Below are positions 1-7,811 of a DNA stretch of 64,000 nt, piece after piece. The notes under the pieces are model-generated. The model worked only from the letters and a program-made list of their open reading frames with translations, ran no database searches and had not been told where the DNA came from. The position numbers were made by a program, and so were the translations under genes. How positions within the stretch are numbered: the first letter of the stretch is position 1; the number at the start of each line of letters is the position of its first letter. Source of the DNA: Citromicrobium sp. UBA3494. GTDB lineage: Bacteria > Pseudomonadota > Alphaproteobacteria > Sphingomonadales > Sphingomonadaceae. The DNA lies in NCBI GenBank assembly GCA_002377695.1, contig DFQH01000001.1, positions 446,093 through 510,092 on the forward strand. Direction: 5' to 3'.

Positions 1-2
1 AC

Positions 3-308
3 GGGCCGCTCAAGCAGATGGGCGCCGAACTGGCAGAGACCTTCGCCCGCGAACTCGGGCCCGGGGATGTCACTTTGCTGTGCGACCCGGTCTATTTCGG
101 CGGAACGGTCGACCGCTCCGAAGGCAGCGAGCGGATCGTCGACCTGATCGCCAGACACGGCGGCAAAGCGCTCTGCATCAACACCCGCGAAGGCTGCGGC
201 GACTGGCTGGTGGCGAACGCCCGGCCCGGCGACCGCATCGCGATCATGGGCGCCCGCGACGATACCCTGAGCGTATTTGCGCGCGATGTGCTGGAGCGGT
301 TGGCGTGA
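3..308 (+). CDS. Mur ligase family protein, C-terminal fragment
   Basis: The reading frame is open to the left edge, so only the last 101 residues are present. The end, GDRIAIMGARDDTLSVFARDV, matches the C-terminal (domain 3) style of MurC-like Mur ligases, which join an amino acid to a UDP-muramyl substrate or a related acid using ATP. The ATP-binding P-loop and central domain lie outside the window, so the substrate cannot be judged. The stop overlaps the GTG start of the next gene (GTGA), which suggests translational coupling. Family assignment is moderately sure; the exact enzyme is not. Confidence 0.6.
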   Translation, partial: GPLKQMGAELAETFARELGPGDVTLLCDPVYFGGTVDRSEGSERIVDLIARHGGKALCINTREGCGDWLVANARPGDRIAIMGARDDTLSVFARDVLERLA

Positions 309-595
309 GCGTTTACGAGAAAGCGCGCCGCCATGCACTCAAGATGCTCGCCGGGGTAGGCCTCGGCGTGGTGTTCATCATCGCGGTCGATGCTTGGATC
401 GGCCATTCGAGCATCGCCTTCGCCATCGTCATCTTCGGCCTGTTCATGGCCAATATCGGCATCCTAGGCTTCAACTGTCCGACTTGCCGCAAGAACCTGT
501 TCTTCTACCGCGGCATCCTGATGCTGCCCTGGCCCAACAAGGTTTGCGGGCGCTGCGGGACGGACCTGACGAAGGTGCCTGCCCCGGACGCCTAG
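305..595 (+). CDS. Small membrane protein with C-terminal zinc ribbon
   Basis: This is a 96-residue protein starting at a GTG that overlaps the TGA of the upstream Mur-ligase-like gene. Two hydrophobic segments lie at about residues 13-30 and 35-52. They are followed by a four-cysteine motif, CPTC near residue 57 and CGRC near residue 82, that could bind zinc. No family is recognised. The stop codon overlaps the stop of the convergent DUF808 gene inside one CTAG. The tight coupling suggests co-transcription with the upstream gene, but the function is unknown. Confidence 0.7.
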   Translation: MSVYEKARRHALKMLAGVGLGVVFIIAVDAWIGHSSIAFAIVIFGLFMANIGILGFNCPTCRKNLFFYRGILMLPWPNKVCGRCGTDLTKVPAPDA

Positions 596-1548
596 TGCGC
601 GCCCTCTTCCTTGCCGTGGCCCAGCCCGAAAACCTTGTGCAGCACGAAGAACAGCACCGTGCCCAGCACCAACCCCACCAGCGCGGAGGCGGCCGCATAG
701 GTCGCCCAGCCCAGCACCCCGCCCAGCGCGCCGGTGGTGCTCTGAACCGCGTGTTCCAGCCCGTGGCTCGCATCGTAGAGCGTGTGGAAACCCAGTTCGT
801 GCGTGCCGTGCAGGATGATCCCGCCGCCGACCCACAGCATCGCTGCCGTGCCCACGACCGACAGAACGGTCAGGATATGCGGCATCGCGTTGAGCATGAT
901 CTTGCCGATTCTCTTCGCCCTCTCGTCCGGCTTTTCCATCAGATGCAGCCCGATATCGTCCAGCTTCACGATCAGCGCGACCGCGCCATAGATGAAGGCC
1001 GTCACGGCCAGGCCCACGATGGCGAGCACGGCGGCGCGGGTGAGGAAGGTTTCCGCCGCCACCTCGTTCAGCGTGATCGCCATGATCTCGGCGGAGAGAA
1101 TCAGGTCGGTGCGGATCGCGCCCGAGACGCGCTCCTTCTCGAAAGCGACCTCGTCCTCGATCGGTTCGTCGATGGTCTTGCCGTGCTTCTCGCCGCTCAG
1201 CTTCTCGGCGAGCTTCTCGGCCCCTTCGTAGGAGAGGTAGCAGCCGCCCAGCATCAGCACGAAGACGATCGCCTGCGGCAGGAACTGGCTGAGCAGCAGG
1301 GCGCCGGGCAACAGGATCAGAAGCTTGTTCTTGACGCTGCCCTTCGCGATCTTGGCGATGATCGGCAGTTCGCGCGCCGGGCTGAATCCAGTGACGTAGC
1401 CGGGGGTCACCGCCGCATCGTCGATCACCACGCCCGCCGTCTTGGAACTTGCGCGCCCCGTTGCCGCCGCCACGTCGTCGACCGAAGAGGCCGCCGCGCG
1501 TGCAATCACCGAAACGTCGTCTAACAATGCGGCCAGGCCACCGGGCAT
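592..1548 (-). CDS. DUF808 family membrane protein
   Basis: The protein is 318 residues and begins MPGGLAALLDDVSVIAR, the usual start of DUF808 (YedI-like) proteins. An ATG at 1548 was chosen for this reason, although an upstream start at 1584 is open. Conserved stretches such as AVTPGYVTGFSPARELP and long hydrophobic segments in the middle and C-terminal half fit the family, a set of inner-membrane proteins without an assigned function. It is transcribed toward the Mur-ligase gene and away from rpsF. Family assignment is firm; the role is unknown. Confidence 0.88.
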   Translation of the reverse strand: MPGGLAALLDDVSVIARAAASSVDDVAAATGRASSKTAGVVIDDAAVTPGYVTGFSPARELPIIAKIAKGSVKNKLLILLPGALLLSQFLPQAIVFVLMLGGCYLSYEGAEKLAEKLSGEKHGKTIDEPIEDEVAFEKERVSGAIRTDLILSAEIMAITLNEVAAETFLTRAAVLAIVGLAVTAFIYGAVALIVKLDDIGLHLMEKPDERAKRIGKIMLNAMPHILTVLSVVGTAAMLWVGGGIILHGTHELGFHTLYDASHGLEHAVQSTTGALGGVLGWATYAAASALVGLVLGTVLFFVLHKVFGLGHGKEEGAH

Positions 1549-1772
1549 GAAGGTCCCCCTCGTAGAAATGCTGTCTGGCGCCAACGCGCCAGCAGCGCCT
1601 TTGGCACCACATGCATGCCATGCGAAGGCCTTGCATTCACCGCGCGTTGCGCTATGTGCCCCGCTTCCCTGCTGTCGGCGACGGCTGGCAGTGGGGAAAC
1701 CAAGAAAGCCGGAGGGGCCCCGCGATCCGCGCGGACAAGCCAGCGATCGGCAGCAACGTGAAAGGACAAGGC

Positions 1773-2144
1773 ATGGCTCTATACGAGCACGTGTTCCTTG
1801 CGCGCCAGGATTTGAGCCAGTCGCAGGTCGACGCTCTGGCAGCGCAAGCTACCGAAATCATCGAGTCGAATGAAGGCAAGGTCACCAAGACGGAGACCTG
1901 GGGCCTCAAGAACCTCGCCTACAAGATCGACCGCAACCGCAAGGCGCACTTCGTGATGCTGAACGTGGAAGGCCCGGGCAGCATGGTTGCCGAGCTTGAG
2001 CGCCAGATCCGCATCAACGAAGACATCATCCGCTACATGACCATCCGCGTGGAAGAGCACGAGGAAGGCCCCTCGGCGATGATGCGCAAGAACGAACGCG
2101 ATTCCAAGAAGCGCCGCGAGCGCTCGGATCGGGGAGACGACTAA
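1773..2144 (+). CDS. rpsF: 30S ribosomal protein bS6
   Basis: The 123-residue protein begins [19 protein letters not shown] and carries the bS6 pattern, including [18 protein letters not shown]. It binds 16S rRNA with uS18 in the small subunit. The start at 1773 follows AAGGACAAG, a good ribosome binding site; an upstream in-frame start at 1611 would add an arginine-rich shadow tail. The last base of its TAA is the first base of the rpsR ATG. The C-terminus is charged and ends in GDD. A RimK homologue, the enzyme that in E. coli adds glutamates to this C-terminus, lies about 4 kb away. Confidence 0.97.
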   Translation: MALYEHVFLARQDLSQSQVDALAAQATEIIESNEGKVTKTETWGLKNLAYKIDRNRKAHFVMLNVEGPGSMVAELERQIRINEDIIRYMTIRVEEHEEGPSAMMRKNERDSKKRRERSDRGDD

Positions 2145-2368
2145 TGGCCCGCCCGTTTTTCCGCCGCCGCAAGACCTGCCCCTTCTCGGGCAAGAATGCA
2201 CCCGTGATCGACTACAAGGACGTGCGCCTGCTGCAGGGCTTCATGTCCGAACGTGGCAAGATCGTGCCCAGCCGCATCACCGCCGTCAGCGCGAAGAAGC
2301 AGCGTGAACTCGCCAAGGCGATCAAGCGCGCGCGCCACATCGGCCTTCTTCCCTACGTCGTGAAGTAA
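2144..2368 (+). CDS. rpsR: 30S ribosomal protein bS18
   Basis: This 74-residue protein shows the bS18 pattern: an N-terminal basic FRRRKTCPF segment, [19 protein letters not shown] and the conserved C-terminal [11 protein letters not shown]. It binds 16S rRNA beside bS6 on the platform of the small subunit. The ATG overlaps the rpsF stop by one base (TAATG), so the two are translationally coupled, and rplI follows after 14 bases. Length and sequence are normal. Confidence 0.97.
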   Translation: MARPFFRRRKTCPFSGKNAPVIDYKDVRLLQGFMSERGKIVPSRITAVSAKKQRELAKAIKRARHIGLLPYVVK

Positions 2369-2382
2369 GAGGAGCTAGACAC

Positions 2383-3072
2383 ATGGATATCATCCTCCTC
2401 GAACGTATCGGCAATCTCGGTTCGATCGGCGACGTCGTGACCGTGAAGGACGGTTACGCCCGCAACTTCCTGCTGCCGCAGAAGAAGGCGCTGCGCGCCA
2501 ACGCCGCCAACAAGAAGGTCTTCGAAGCCAACCGCGAACGCCTCGAAAAGGAAAACGCGGAACGTCGCGGCGTGGCCGAAAAGGCCGGCGAGAAGATCGA
2601 CGGTGCGGAAATCGTGCTGATCCGCGCTTCCTCGAACGCGGGCCAGCTGTACGGTTCGGTCAACGTGCGCGACATCGCCTCGGGCCTCGAAGCCCAGGGC
2701 CACGATGTCGACAAGAAGCAGATCATCATGGGCAGCCCGATCAAGTCGATCGGCATGCACGATGTGACCGTTGCCCTGCACCCCGAGGTGCACGTGACGG
2801 TGAAGGCCAATGTCGCGCGTTCTGACGACGAAGCCGAGCTGCAGAGCCAGGGTGTCGACGTCCTCGCCCAGATGTTCGAAGACGAACAGAAGGAAATCGA
2901 GGAAGCCGCCGCGGCCAACCAGACCGATCCCAATCTCGAGCCGGGCGAAATCCCCGCCGAGCTTATGGAAGACGGTGTGAGCACACCCGAAGGCGAGACG
3001 ACCACCGAAGCGCTGATCGAAGCGACCGAGCCGGATACCAGCTCGGACGAGGTCGAGCCCAAGAGCGAATAA
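2383..3072 (+). CDS. rplI: 50S ribosomal protein bL9, long C-terminal form
   Basis: The N-terminal domain, [19 protein letters not shown] followed by [16 protein letters not shown], is typical bL9, which binds 23S rRNA. A long connecting helix and a C-terminal domain follow. At 229 residues it is about 80 longer than the E. coli protein. The surplus is an acidic tail from about residue 170 (many Glu, Asp, Thr and Ser), a common style in this order. AGGAGC lies just upstream of the ATG. It is the last gene of the rpsF-rpsR-rplI operon and is followed by a terminator. Confidence 0.95.
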   Translation: MDIILLERIGNLGSIGDVVTVKDGYARNFLLPQKKALRANAANKKVFEANRERLEKENAERRGVAEKAGEKIDGAEIVLIRASSNAGQLYGSVNVRDIASGLEAQGHDVDKKQIIMGSPIKSIGMHDVTVALHPEVHVTVKANVARSDDEAELQSQGVDVLAQMFEDEQKEIEEAAAANQTDPNLEPGEIPAELMEDGVSTPEGETTTEALIEATEPDTSSDEVEPKSE

Positions 3073-3092
3073 GCCTCTTTTCGAGGCATGAG

Positions 3093-3130
3093 AAAAGGCC
3101 GCTGCGTCCACGCGACGCGGCGGCCTTTTT
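3093..3130 (+). terminator. Rho-independent terminator after rplI
   Basis: A 10-bp stem pairs AAAAGGCCGC (3093-3102) with GCGGCCTTTT (3120-3129). It has further inner pairing and ends in five T. It lies 21 bases after the rplI stop and closes the ribosomal operon. The A-rich side also gives a T-run on the other strand, but the neighbouring minus-strand gene ends before reaching it. Confidence 0.85.
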
Positions 3131-3138
3131 CGTATCGG

Positions 3139-3642
3139 TCAGCTCAGCCCCAGAACCTCGCGGGCAAAGCTGCTCGAAATGCCGTCGAGCGCGCTGAACT
3201 CGATCCGCAGGTTGCCATAGGTCAAGCCATGGTCGCAGATGACGTAGCGGGTGGCGAGGACACTCTGCCCGTCCTGCGTCAGCAGCATTTTGACGAAGGG
3301 CTCACGCGCGTTGAAATCGTTGATCGATTCAAGAAGTTCGGCCTTGGTAACGCCTTCGGGCATCGCGTAGGCCTTGGCGATCAGCAGGCCCTTGCACTGC
3401 GTCCCGTCGGTGCAGGCGCGCAATTCGGCGAGAATTTTCGCACTGCCCGCCACAATCAGAAAACCTTCGACCCCGTTGAAGACCTCTGCCGTGACGGTCG
3501 CATTGTAAGGCGCCACCGCATTGCGGATCGTCTGCTCGTCGAAACTCGTGAAACGTTCGGTGTCAGGCGGACCGGTGTCCTGCGCTGCGAGAGGTGTGGC
3601 GAAGGTGACAGCCAGAGCTGCGACTATTCCTGAAAGTCTGAT
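3139..3642 (-). CDS. Secreted YbjN-domain-like protein, apparent ATC start
   Basis: The mature part resembles YbjN-domain proteins, a family linked to type III chaperone-like folds and with no settled role (family call moderate). The only standard in-frame start is a GTG at 3516, which would lose the signal peptide. Upstream of it the frame stays open to a TGA at 3661-3663. There it encodes RLSGIVAALAVTFATPLAAQ, a textbook signal peptide, directly after an ATC codon at 3640-3642 that sits about 8 bases downstream of AAGGGGGAAG. I infer initiation at this ATC, giving 167 residues. The alternative is a start codon lost by mutation or a sequence error. Confidence 0.7.
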   Translation of the reverse strand: MRLSGIVAALAVTFATPLAAQDTGPPDTERFTSFDEQTIRNAVAPYNATVTAEVFNGVEGFLIVAGSAKILAELRACTDGTQCKGLLIAKAYAMPEGVTKAELLESINDFNAREPFVKMLLTQDGQSVLATRYVICDHGLTYGNLRIEFSALDGISSSFAREVLGLS

Positions 3643-3810
3643 CGGTCTTCCCCCTTTGTCTCAACCGGGTTCAAGATTAGCCCGACGCCGGAACCCCGGC
3701 AAGCGCGTGCGGCGGGTCCGTCGATTGCCTGGCGCGCCGGATCAAACCGGGGAGTGCCGTGGCATCTGACGACTTGGCCTTGCCACACCGCCCGGCTAGG
3801 AGGCGCAGCG

Positions 3811-5247
3811 ATGCTATCCATAGACCAAGCCCTCGACGCCCTGCAGGAGCACTACGACAACGCCGTCGCAGCCCTGCGTGAAGACATCCTCGAATATGCG
3901 CAAAGCGGCACCCTGCCCGTCGCCAGCGCCCGCGCCGGCCGCTACACCTACCCGCGCCTGCTGCTGCATTACGACGGCAGCGAGAGTACCTCGGCGGAAA
4001 GCCGGGCATTCGGGCGGCTGGGCATGGAGGGGACCTATTCCACCACGATCACGCGCCCGCACCTTTTCCGCAACTACCTGCACGCGCAGCTGGACCTTAT
4101 CGAAAGCGATTATGCGATCCGGCTGGATGTGCAGCCGTCGGATCAGGAAATTCCCTTCCCCTATGTTCTCGACGGAGAGGCGACCGCGCAGCTGGCGGGC
4201 ATGGCGCCGCAGGAGATCGCGCGTCACTTCCCGCACACGGACCTGGCCGATATCGGCGACGAACTGGCCGACGGGATCGAGCTGGAAGACCCCGAACAGC
4301 ACATTCCGCTGTCCCTTTTCGACGGCCTGCGCACCGATTTCAGCCTCGCGCGGCTGGCGCACTACACCGGCACCGACCCCGAGCATTTCCAGCGCTTCGT
4401 GCTGTTCACCAACTACCACCGCTATGTCGACGAATTCGTGGACTGGGCAGGCGCGCGGCTGGGTGAGGATGGCTGCAGCGCGCTGGCCGGGCCCGGCGGG
4501 CTGTATCTGACCGAGCCGACCGAGAACGCCAAGGACCAGCTTTCCGACGCGGCATGGCGGCGCCACCAGATGCCCGCCTATCACCTGATCGGGAAAGACG
4601 GCGACGGAATCACGCTGGTCAATATCGGCGTGGGCCCCAGCAATGCGAAGACGATCTGCGATCACCTGGCGGTGCTGCGGCCCGAGGCGTGGCTGATGAT
4701 CGGCCACTGCGGCGGCCTGCGCTCTAGCCAGAAGATCGGCGATTACGTGCTCGCCCATGCCTATCTTCGCGACGACCACGTGCTCGACCCCGTGCTGCCG
4801 CCGGAAATCCCCCTGCCCGCGATTGCCGAGGTGCAGCAGGCCCTGGCAGCGGCGGCAGAAGAGGTCTCCGGGCGGCAGGGCAGCGATCTGAAGCAGCGTT
4901 TGCGGACCGGCACCGTGGTGACGACCGACGACCGCAACTGGGAACTGCGCTACGCCCTGTCGGCCAAGCGCTTCTCGCTGAGCCGCGCGGTCGCGATCGA
5001 CATGGAAAGCGCCACCATCGCCGCGCAGGGCTTCCGCTTCCGGGTGCCCTACGGCACGCTGCTATGTGTCAGCGACAAGCCGCTGCATGGCGAGATCAAG
5101 CTGCCCAAGCAGGCGAACACCTTCTACGAGGAAGCCATAGCCGCGCACCTGCAGATCGGCATCGCCGCCGTGCGCCACCTGCGCGAGGAAGGCCCGCGCC
5201 TGCACAGCCGCAAGCTGCGCGCCTTCAACGAGCCGCCGTTTAGGTAG
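3811..5247 (+). CDS. amn: AMP nucleosidase
   Basis: AMP nucleosidase splits AMP into adenine and ribose 5-phosphate and helps set the adenylate pool. The 478-residue length matches the family (E. coli Amn has 484). The N-terminal regulatory domain includes the TTITRPHLFRNYL stretch. The C-terminal nucleoside phosphorylase-type domain from about residue 265 holds NIGVGPSNAKTICDHLAVLRP, MIGHCGGLRSSQ and the late IDMESATIAAQGFRFRVPY. The ATG at 3811 follows CTAGGAGGCGC; an upstream ATG at 3754 lacks this. The gene stands alone. Confidence 0.96.
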   Translation: MLSIDQALDALQEHYDNAVAALREDILEYAQSGTLPVASARAGRYTYPRLLLHYDGSESTSAESRAFGRLGMEGTYSTTITRPHLFRNYLHAQLDLIESDYAIRLDVQPSDQEIPFPYVLDGEATAQLAGMAPQEIARHFPHTDLADIGDELADGIELEDPEQHIPLSLFDGLRTDFSLARLAHYTGTDPEHFQRFVLFTNYHRYVDEFVDWAGARLGEDGCSALAGPGGLYLTEPTENAKDQLSDAAWRRHQMPAYHLIGKDGDGITLVNIGVGPSNAKTICDHLAVLRPEAWLMIGHCGGLRSSQKIGDYVLAHAYLRDDHVLDPVLPPEIPLPAIAEVQQALAAAAEEVSGRQGSDLKQRLRTGTVVTTDDRNWELRYALSAKRFSLSRAVAIDMESATIAAQGFRFRVPYGTLLCVSDKPLHGEIKLPKQANTFYEEAIAAHLQIGIAAVRHLREEGPRLHSRKLRAFNEPPFR

Positions 5248-5487
5248 GCCGCGCCTTACCAAGAGCAGAATGGCAAAGCTCGATTCCGTCTGCCCGTAGG
5301 CCTTGGCAGACATTATGATCAGCGTGCGCTCGTTGCCCAGCGGATTGGGGCGGCCTTTTTGTGATGCTGGTGAAATTGTGGCGGGCTGGATACGCTCGCA
5401 TTCGTCAACCAGCATCATCGCAGTTCTCGGGGTTCTGATGGCACTTGGGCACACCGCAGTGCCCACTTGCTTGTAAGTTTAGTCTGA

Positions 5488-6225
5488 TTATTTGGGCTCG
5501 GCGGATGGGGGACTCTTTTCTTCGTAACCGAGCAACGTGGGCCTGATATAATGCAAACCATCCGCGCCAAATACTAGATTTTGAATTTCTGTGAATGCGT
5601 TTGTGTAGGATGCGAGATTTTCAACATTGAGGTTGCTCGGCACAGGCAGAATTTCGCCAAGAGGACCGGTATATCCATGGACCGACATTGCAATCTTAGC
5701 CCGCAGATCCGAGATTTGAGCGCTAGCAGCCACATTTGGAAGAGTCAGAGTAGTCTTGATCTCACCGGACGTAATGATGACGGCGATCCTCACGGCCGTC
5801 CCGACTTGCATCGTACGACCCTCGGCTGTCGGGATTGCGCAAAACCGTTTAGCCTCTTGTACGATACCGTGGGTCGCGGATTCTGCCTTGCTCGAAAAAA
5901 GCCGTCCGAGCAGACTGCCCTCGACCTCTGCTTTGCTCGTGTATTGGTGGCTTTGGACATCCCAACGATCGAGATGGTCGACGGTAATAGTAATTCGCTT
6001 ATCCTGGGGGGCGTCTTCTTGACGAACGGGGAAAAGGTTTTCGGTCGGAACCGTCATCCCGGCATATCCGACCATCCCGGCGTATTCCGCACCGTCCCCG
6101 CCCCGATCATCGACGCCCCAATGTCCCCCTTGGCTATCGACCGTTTCAGAGTAGATGATGGAAGTACCGAGTTGGTAGACGTCACCAGGTAGTTCCGAAG
6201 AAATGCCGTCAACTGCGATAAACAT
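5488..6225 (-). CDS. Hypothetical protein, low-GC orphan
   Basis: The 245-residue protein is not recognised. There is no clear signal peptide, membrane segment or catalytic motif. It opens MFIAVDGISSELPGDVYQLG and has a proline- and lysine-rich end. The start is well supported by GCAGGAGGGTTA just before the ATG. Base composition and codon use are clearly more AT-rich than in the flanking amn and rimK genes, as is the surrounding non-coding DNA (about 5.25-6.4 kb), which suggests recent acquisition. No mobility gene, tRNA or terminal repeat was seen next to it. Confidence 0.65.
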   Translation of the reverse strand: MFIAVDGISSELPGDVYQLGTSIIYSETVDSQGGHWGVDDRGGDGAEYAGMVGYAGMTVPTENLFPVRQEDAPQDKRITITVDHLDRWDVQSHQYTSKAEVEGSLLGRLFSSKAESATHGIVQEAKRFCAIPTAEGRTMQVGTAVRIAVIITSGEIKTTLTLPNVAASAQISDLRAKIAMSVHGYTGPLGEILPVPSNLNVENLASYTNAFTEIQNLVFGADGLHYIRPTLLGYEEKSPPSAEPK

Positions 6226-6408
6226 TAACCCTCCTGCAGGTTTCTATCTCCTTGAGCAGAGCCCCTATCCAGGCTCGACCATCATAGCATGCTCCCTTTT
6301 TAGCGAAAGCCGATAGAATACCTACATATCGGATTTTCGGAATCCAAAAAAATGATGCATACGAATGGTTAGATCCCGGGACATCAGTACTTCCTGTTTT
6401 GAGAACTG

Positions 6409-7314
6409 CTACCCAGCCCCCTTCGTCTTCGTGCCGCCGATCTTCGCGTTCGCCGCCATGAAATCGATGATCTGGCCAGCGATGTCCTTGCCGCTTGCCG
6501 CTTCGATACCTTCCAGTCCGGGCGAGGAATTCACTTCCATGATCACCGGCCCGTGGTTGGACCGCAGCATGTCTACGCCGCACACGTTCAACCCCATGCG
6601 CTTGGCCGCGGCCACCGCGGTGGAGCGTTCGGTCGGCGTGATCTTGATAAGCTCTGCGCTGCCGCCCCGGTGAAGGTTGGAACGGAAATCGTCCGCGGCA
6701 CCGGTGCGCTTCATCGCCGCGACCACCTTGCCGCCGATCACCAGCGCACGGATATCCGTACCGCCCGCTTCCTTGATGAATTCCTGCACCAGGATATTCA
6801 CGTTGGCGCCGCGAAACGCCTCGATCACGGACTTGGCCGACGACATCGAGTCCGCCAGCACCACGCCGATGCCCTGCGTGCCTTCCAGCAGCTTGATCAC
6901 CACCGGCGGCCCTTTGACGGCGCGGATGATCTCCTCCGCCTTCTTGGGATCGTTGGCATAGGCGGTTAGCGGCAGGCCTAAGCCGTGCTTGGCGAAGATC
7001 TGCATCGAACGCAGCTTGTCGCGGCTGCGGCCGATCGCCACGCTTTCGTTCAAAGACCAGCAGCCGCGCATCTCGAACTGGCGCAGGATGGCTAGGCCGT
7101 AATTGGTGATCGATGCGCCGATGCGCGGGATGACCGCGTCGAAGCCGATCGCGGGCTCTCCGTCGTAATAGACCTCCGGCTTGTGGCTGGCGATGTGTAC
7201 GGTGCAGCGCAAGGTGTTGAGCCACGTGATCTCGTGCCCGCGCTGTTCCGCCGCCTCCATCAATCGCTTGTGCGAATAGAGGTTGGGATTGCGGGCTAGC
7301 AGCGCGATTTTCAT
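6409..7314 (-). CDS. rimK: RimK family ATP-grasp ligase (S6 glutamylation type)
   Basis: RimK enzymes add glutamate residues to the C-terminus of ribosomal protein bS6, and some relatives act on small molecules. The 301-residue protein has the ATP-grasp layout: an N-terminal domain, [14 protein letters not shown] at residues 138-151 (ATP lysine and glycine-rich loop), [20 protein letters not shown] near 177-195, NLHRGGSA at 213-220, and [13 protein letters not shown] near 260-272 with the metal-binding Glu and Asn. The downstream partner of the usual pair, rimB, lies 25 bases upstream on the same strand, so the two probably form an operon. rpsF lies about 4 kb away. Confidence 0.92.
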   Translation of the reverse strand: MKIALLARNPNLYSHKRLMEAAEQRGHEITWLNTLRCTVHIASHKPEVYYDGEPAIGFDAVIPRIGASITNYGLAILRQFEMRGCWSLNESVAIGRSRDKLRSMQIFAKHGLGLPLTAYANDPKKAEEIIRAVKGPPVVIKLLEGTQGIGVVLADSMSSAKSVIEAFRGANVNILVQEFIKEAGGTDIRALVIGGKVVAAMKRTGAADDFRSNLHRGGSAELIKITPTERSTAVAAAKRMGLNVCGVDMLRSNHGPVIMEVNSSPGLEGIEAASGKDIAGQIIDFMAANAKIGGTKTKGAG

Positions 7315-7339
7315 GGGCGGATACTCATGGCCTGATCCT

Positions 7340-7783
7340 TCAGGGTTTGTGGCCTTTTACGGGGTCCCGGCCGGGGGTCTGCAGCCAGGAATTGCCCGAA
7401 TCGACAAGGTAGCGGCGGCGCAGCGCGCTCCTCCCTATCAGCATCGGGAATTTCATGTCGCTACGATCTGCTAGACTGATCTCGGCGCGGAAGGTTTCCT
7501 CGCCCAGCGTCAGCGGCGTCTTGATGACGTAGCGCAGCTGGGTTTCCCCGTTTGAGCTGGTGATGCCGCGTACGTCGACATGCACCGCCTCGCACACCTG
7601 CATCACCCGCGTGCCCGGGAAGAACACCTCGAAGCGGACGAACTTCTCGCCGTCGCGCCGGAATTCGTCCAGCACGAGGCCATGGAGAGACGATGTGCGC
7701 GCGCCGCTGTCGATCTTCGCGGGCACGCCTTTCAGCCCGAGTTCGGGCAGATCGACGAGCTCGCGCCAGCCGACCGTAATCAC
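7340..7783 (-). CDS. rimB: RimB-type retropepsin-like protease (PF05618)
   Basis: The 147-residue protein belongs to the family first called ATP-dependent zinc protease (COG4067). It has since been described as retropepsin-like, with RimB of the Pseudomonas rimABK operon as a member. It shows the [14 protein letters not shown] motif near residues 22-35 with the candidate catalytic Asp, and [17 protein letters not shown] near the end, typical of the fold. It precedes rimK by 25 bases on the same strand, the usual pairing. A role in trimming or controlling RimK-modified protein is known for the family and only inferred here. Confidence 0.88.
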   Translation of the reverse strand: MITVGWRELVDLPELGLKGVPAKIDSGARTSSLHGLVLDEFRRDGEKFVRFEVFFPGTRVMQVCEAVHVDVRGITSSNGETQLRYVIKTPLTLGEETFRAEISLADRSDMKFPMLIGRSALRRRYLVDSGNSWLQTPGRDPVKGHKP

Positions 7784-7811
7784 GCCGATTTCGTTCCGGA
7801 AATGCCCGGGA

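Noticed and set aside
464..1636. Long minus-strand and plus-strand open frames over the DUF808 gene
   Set aside because: They are arginine-rich shadow frames of a GC-rich gene, with no family similarity or ribosome binding site.
1549..1772. S6:S18-binding leader RNA upstream of rpsF
   Set aside because: The region is GC-rich and can fold, but I could not place the conserved CCG-containing bulge with confidence.
5062..5466. Minus-strand frame overlapping the end of amn and the following 220 bases
   Set aside because: It starts without a good site and half of it is a shadow of amn. The remaining part could be a decayed gene piece but nothing recognisable was seen.
6209..7225. 338-residue minus-strand frame over rimK and the region after it
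   Set aside because: Most of it is the arginine-rich shadow of rimK. The last 65 residues look more protein-like, but there is no start or ribosome binding site to support a gene.
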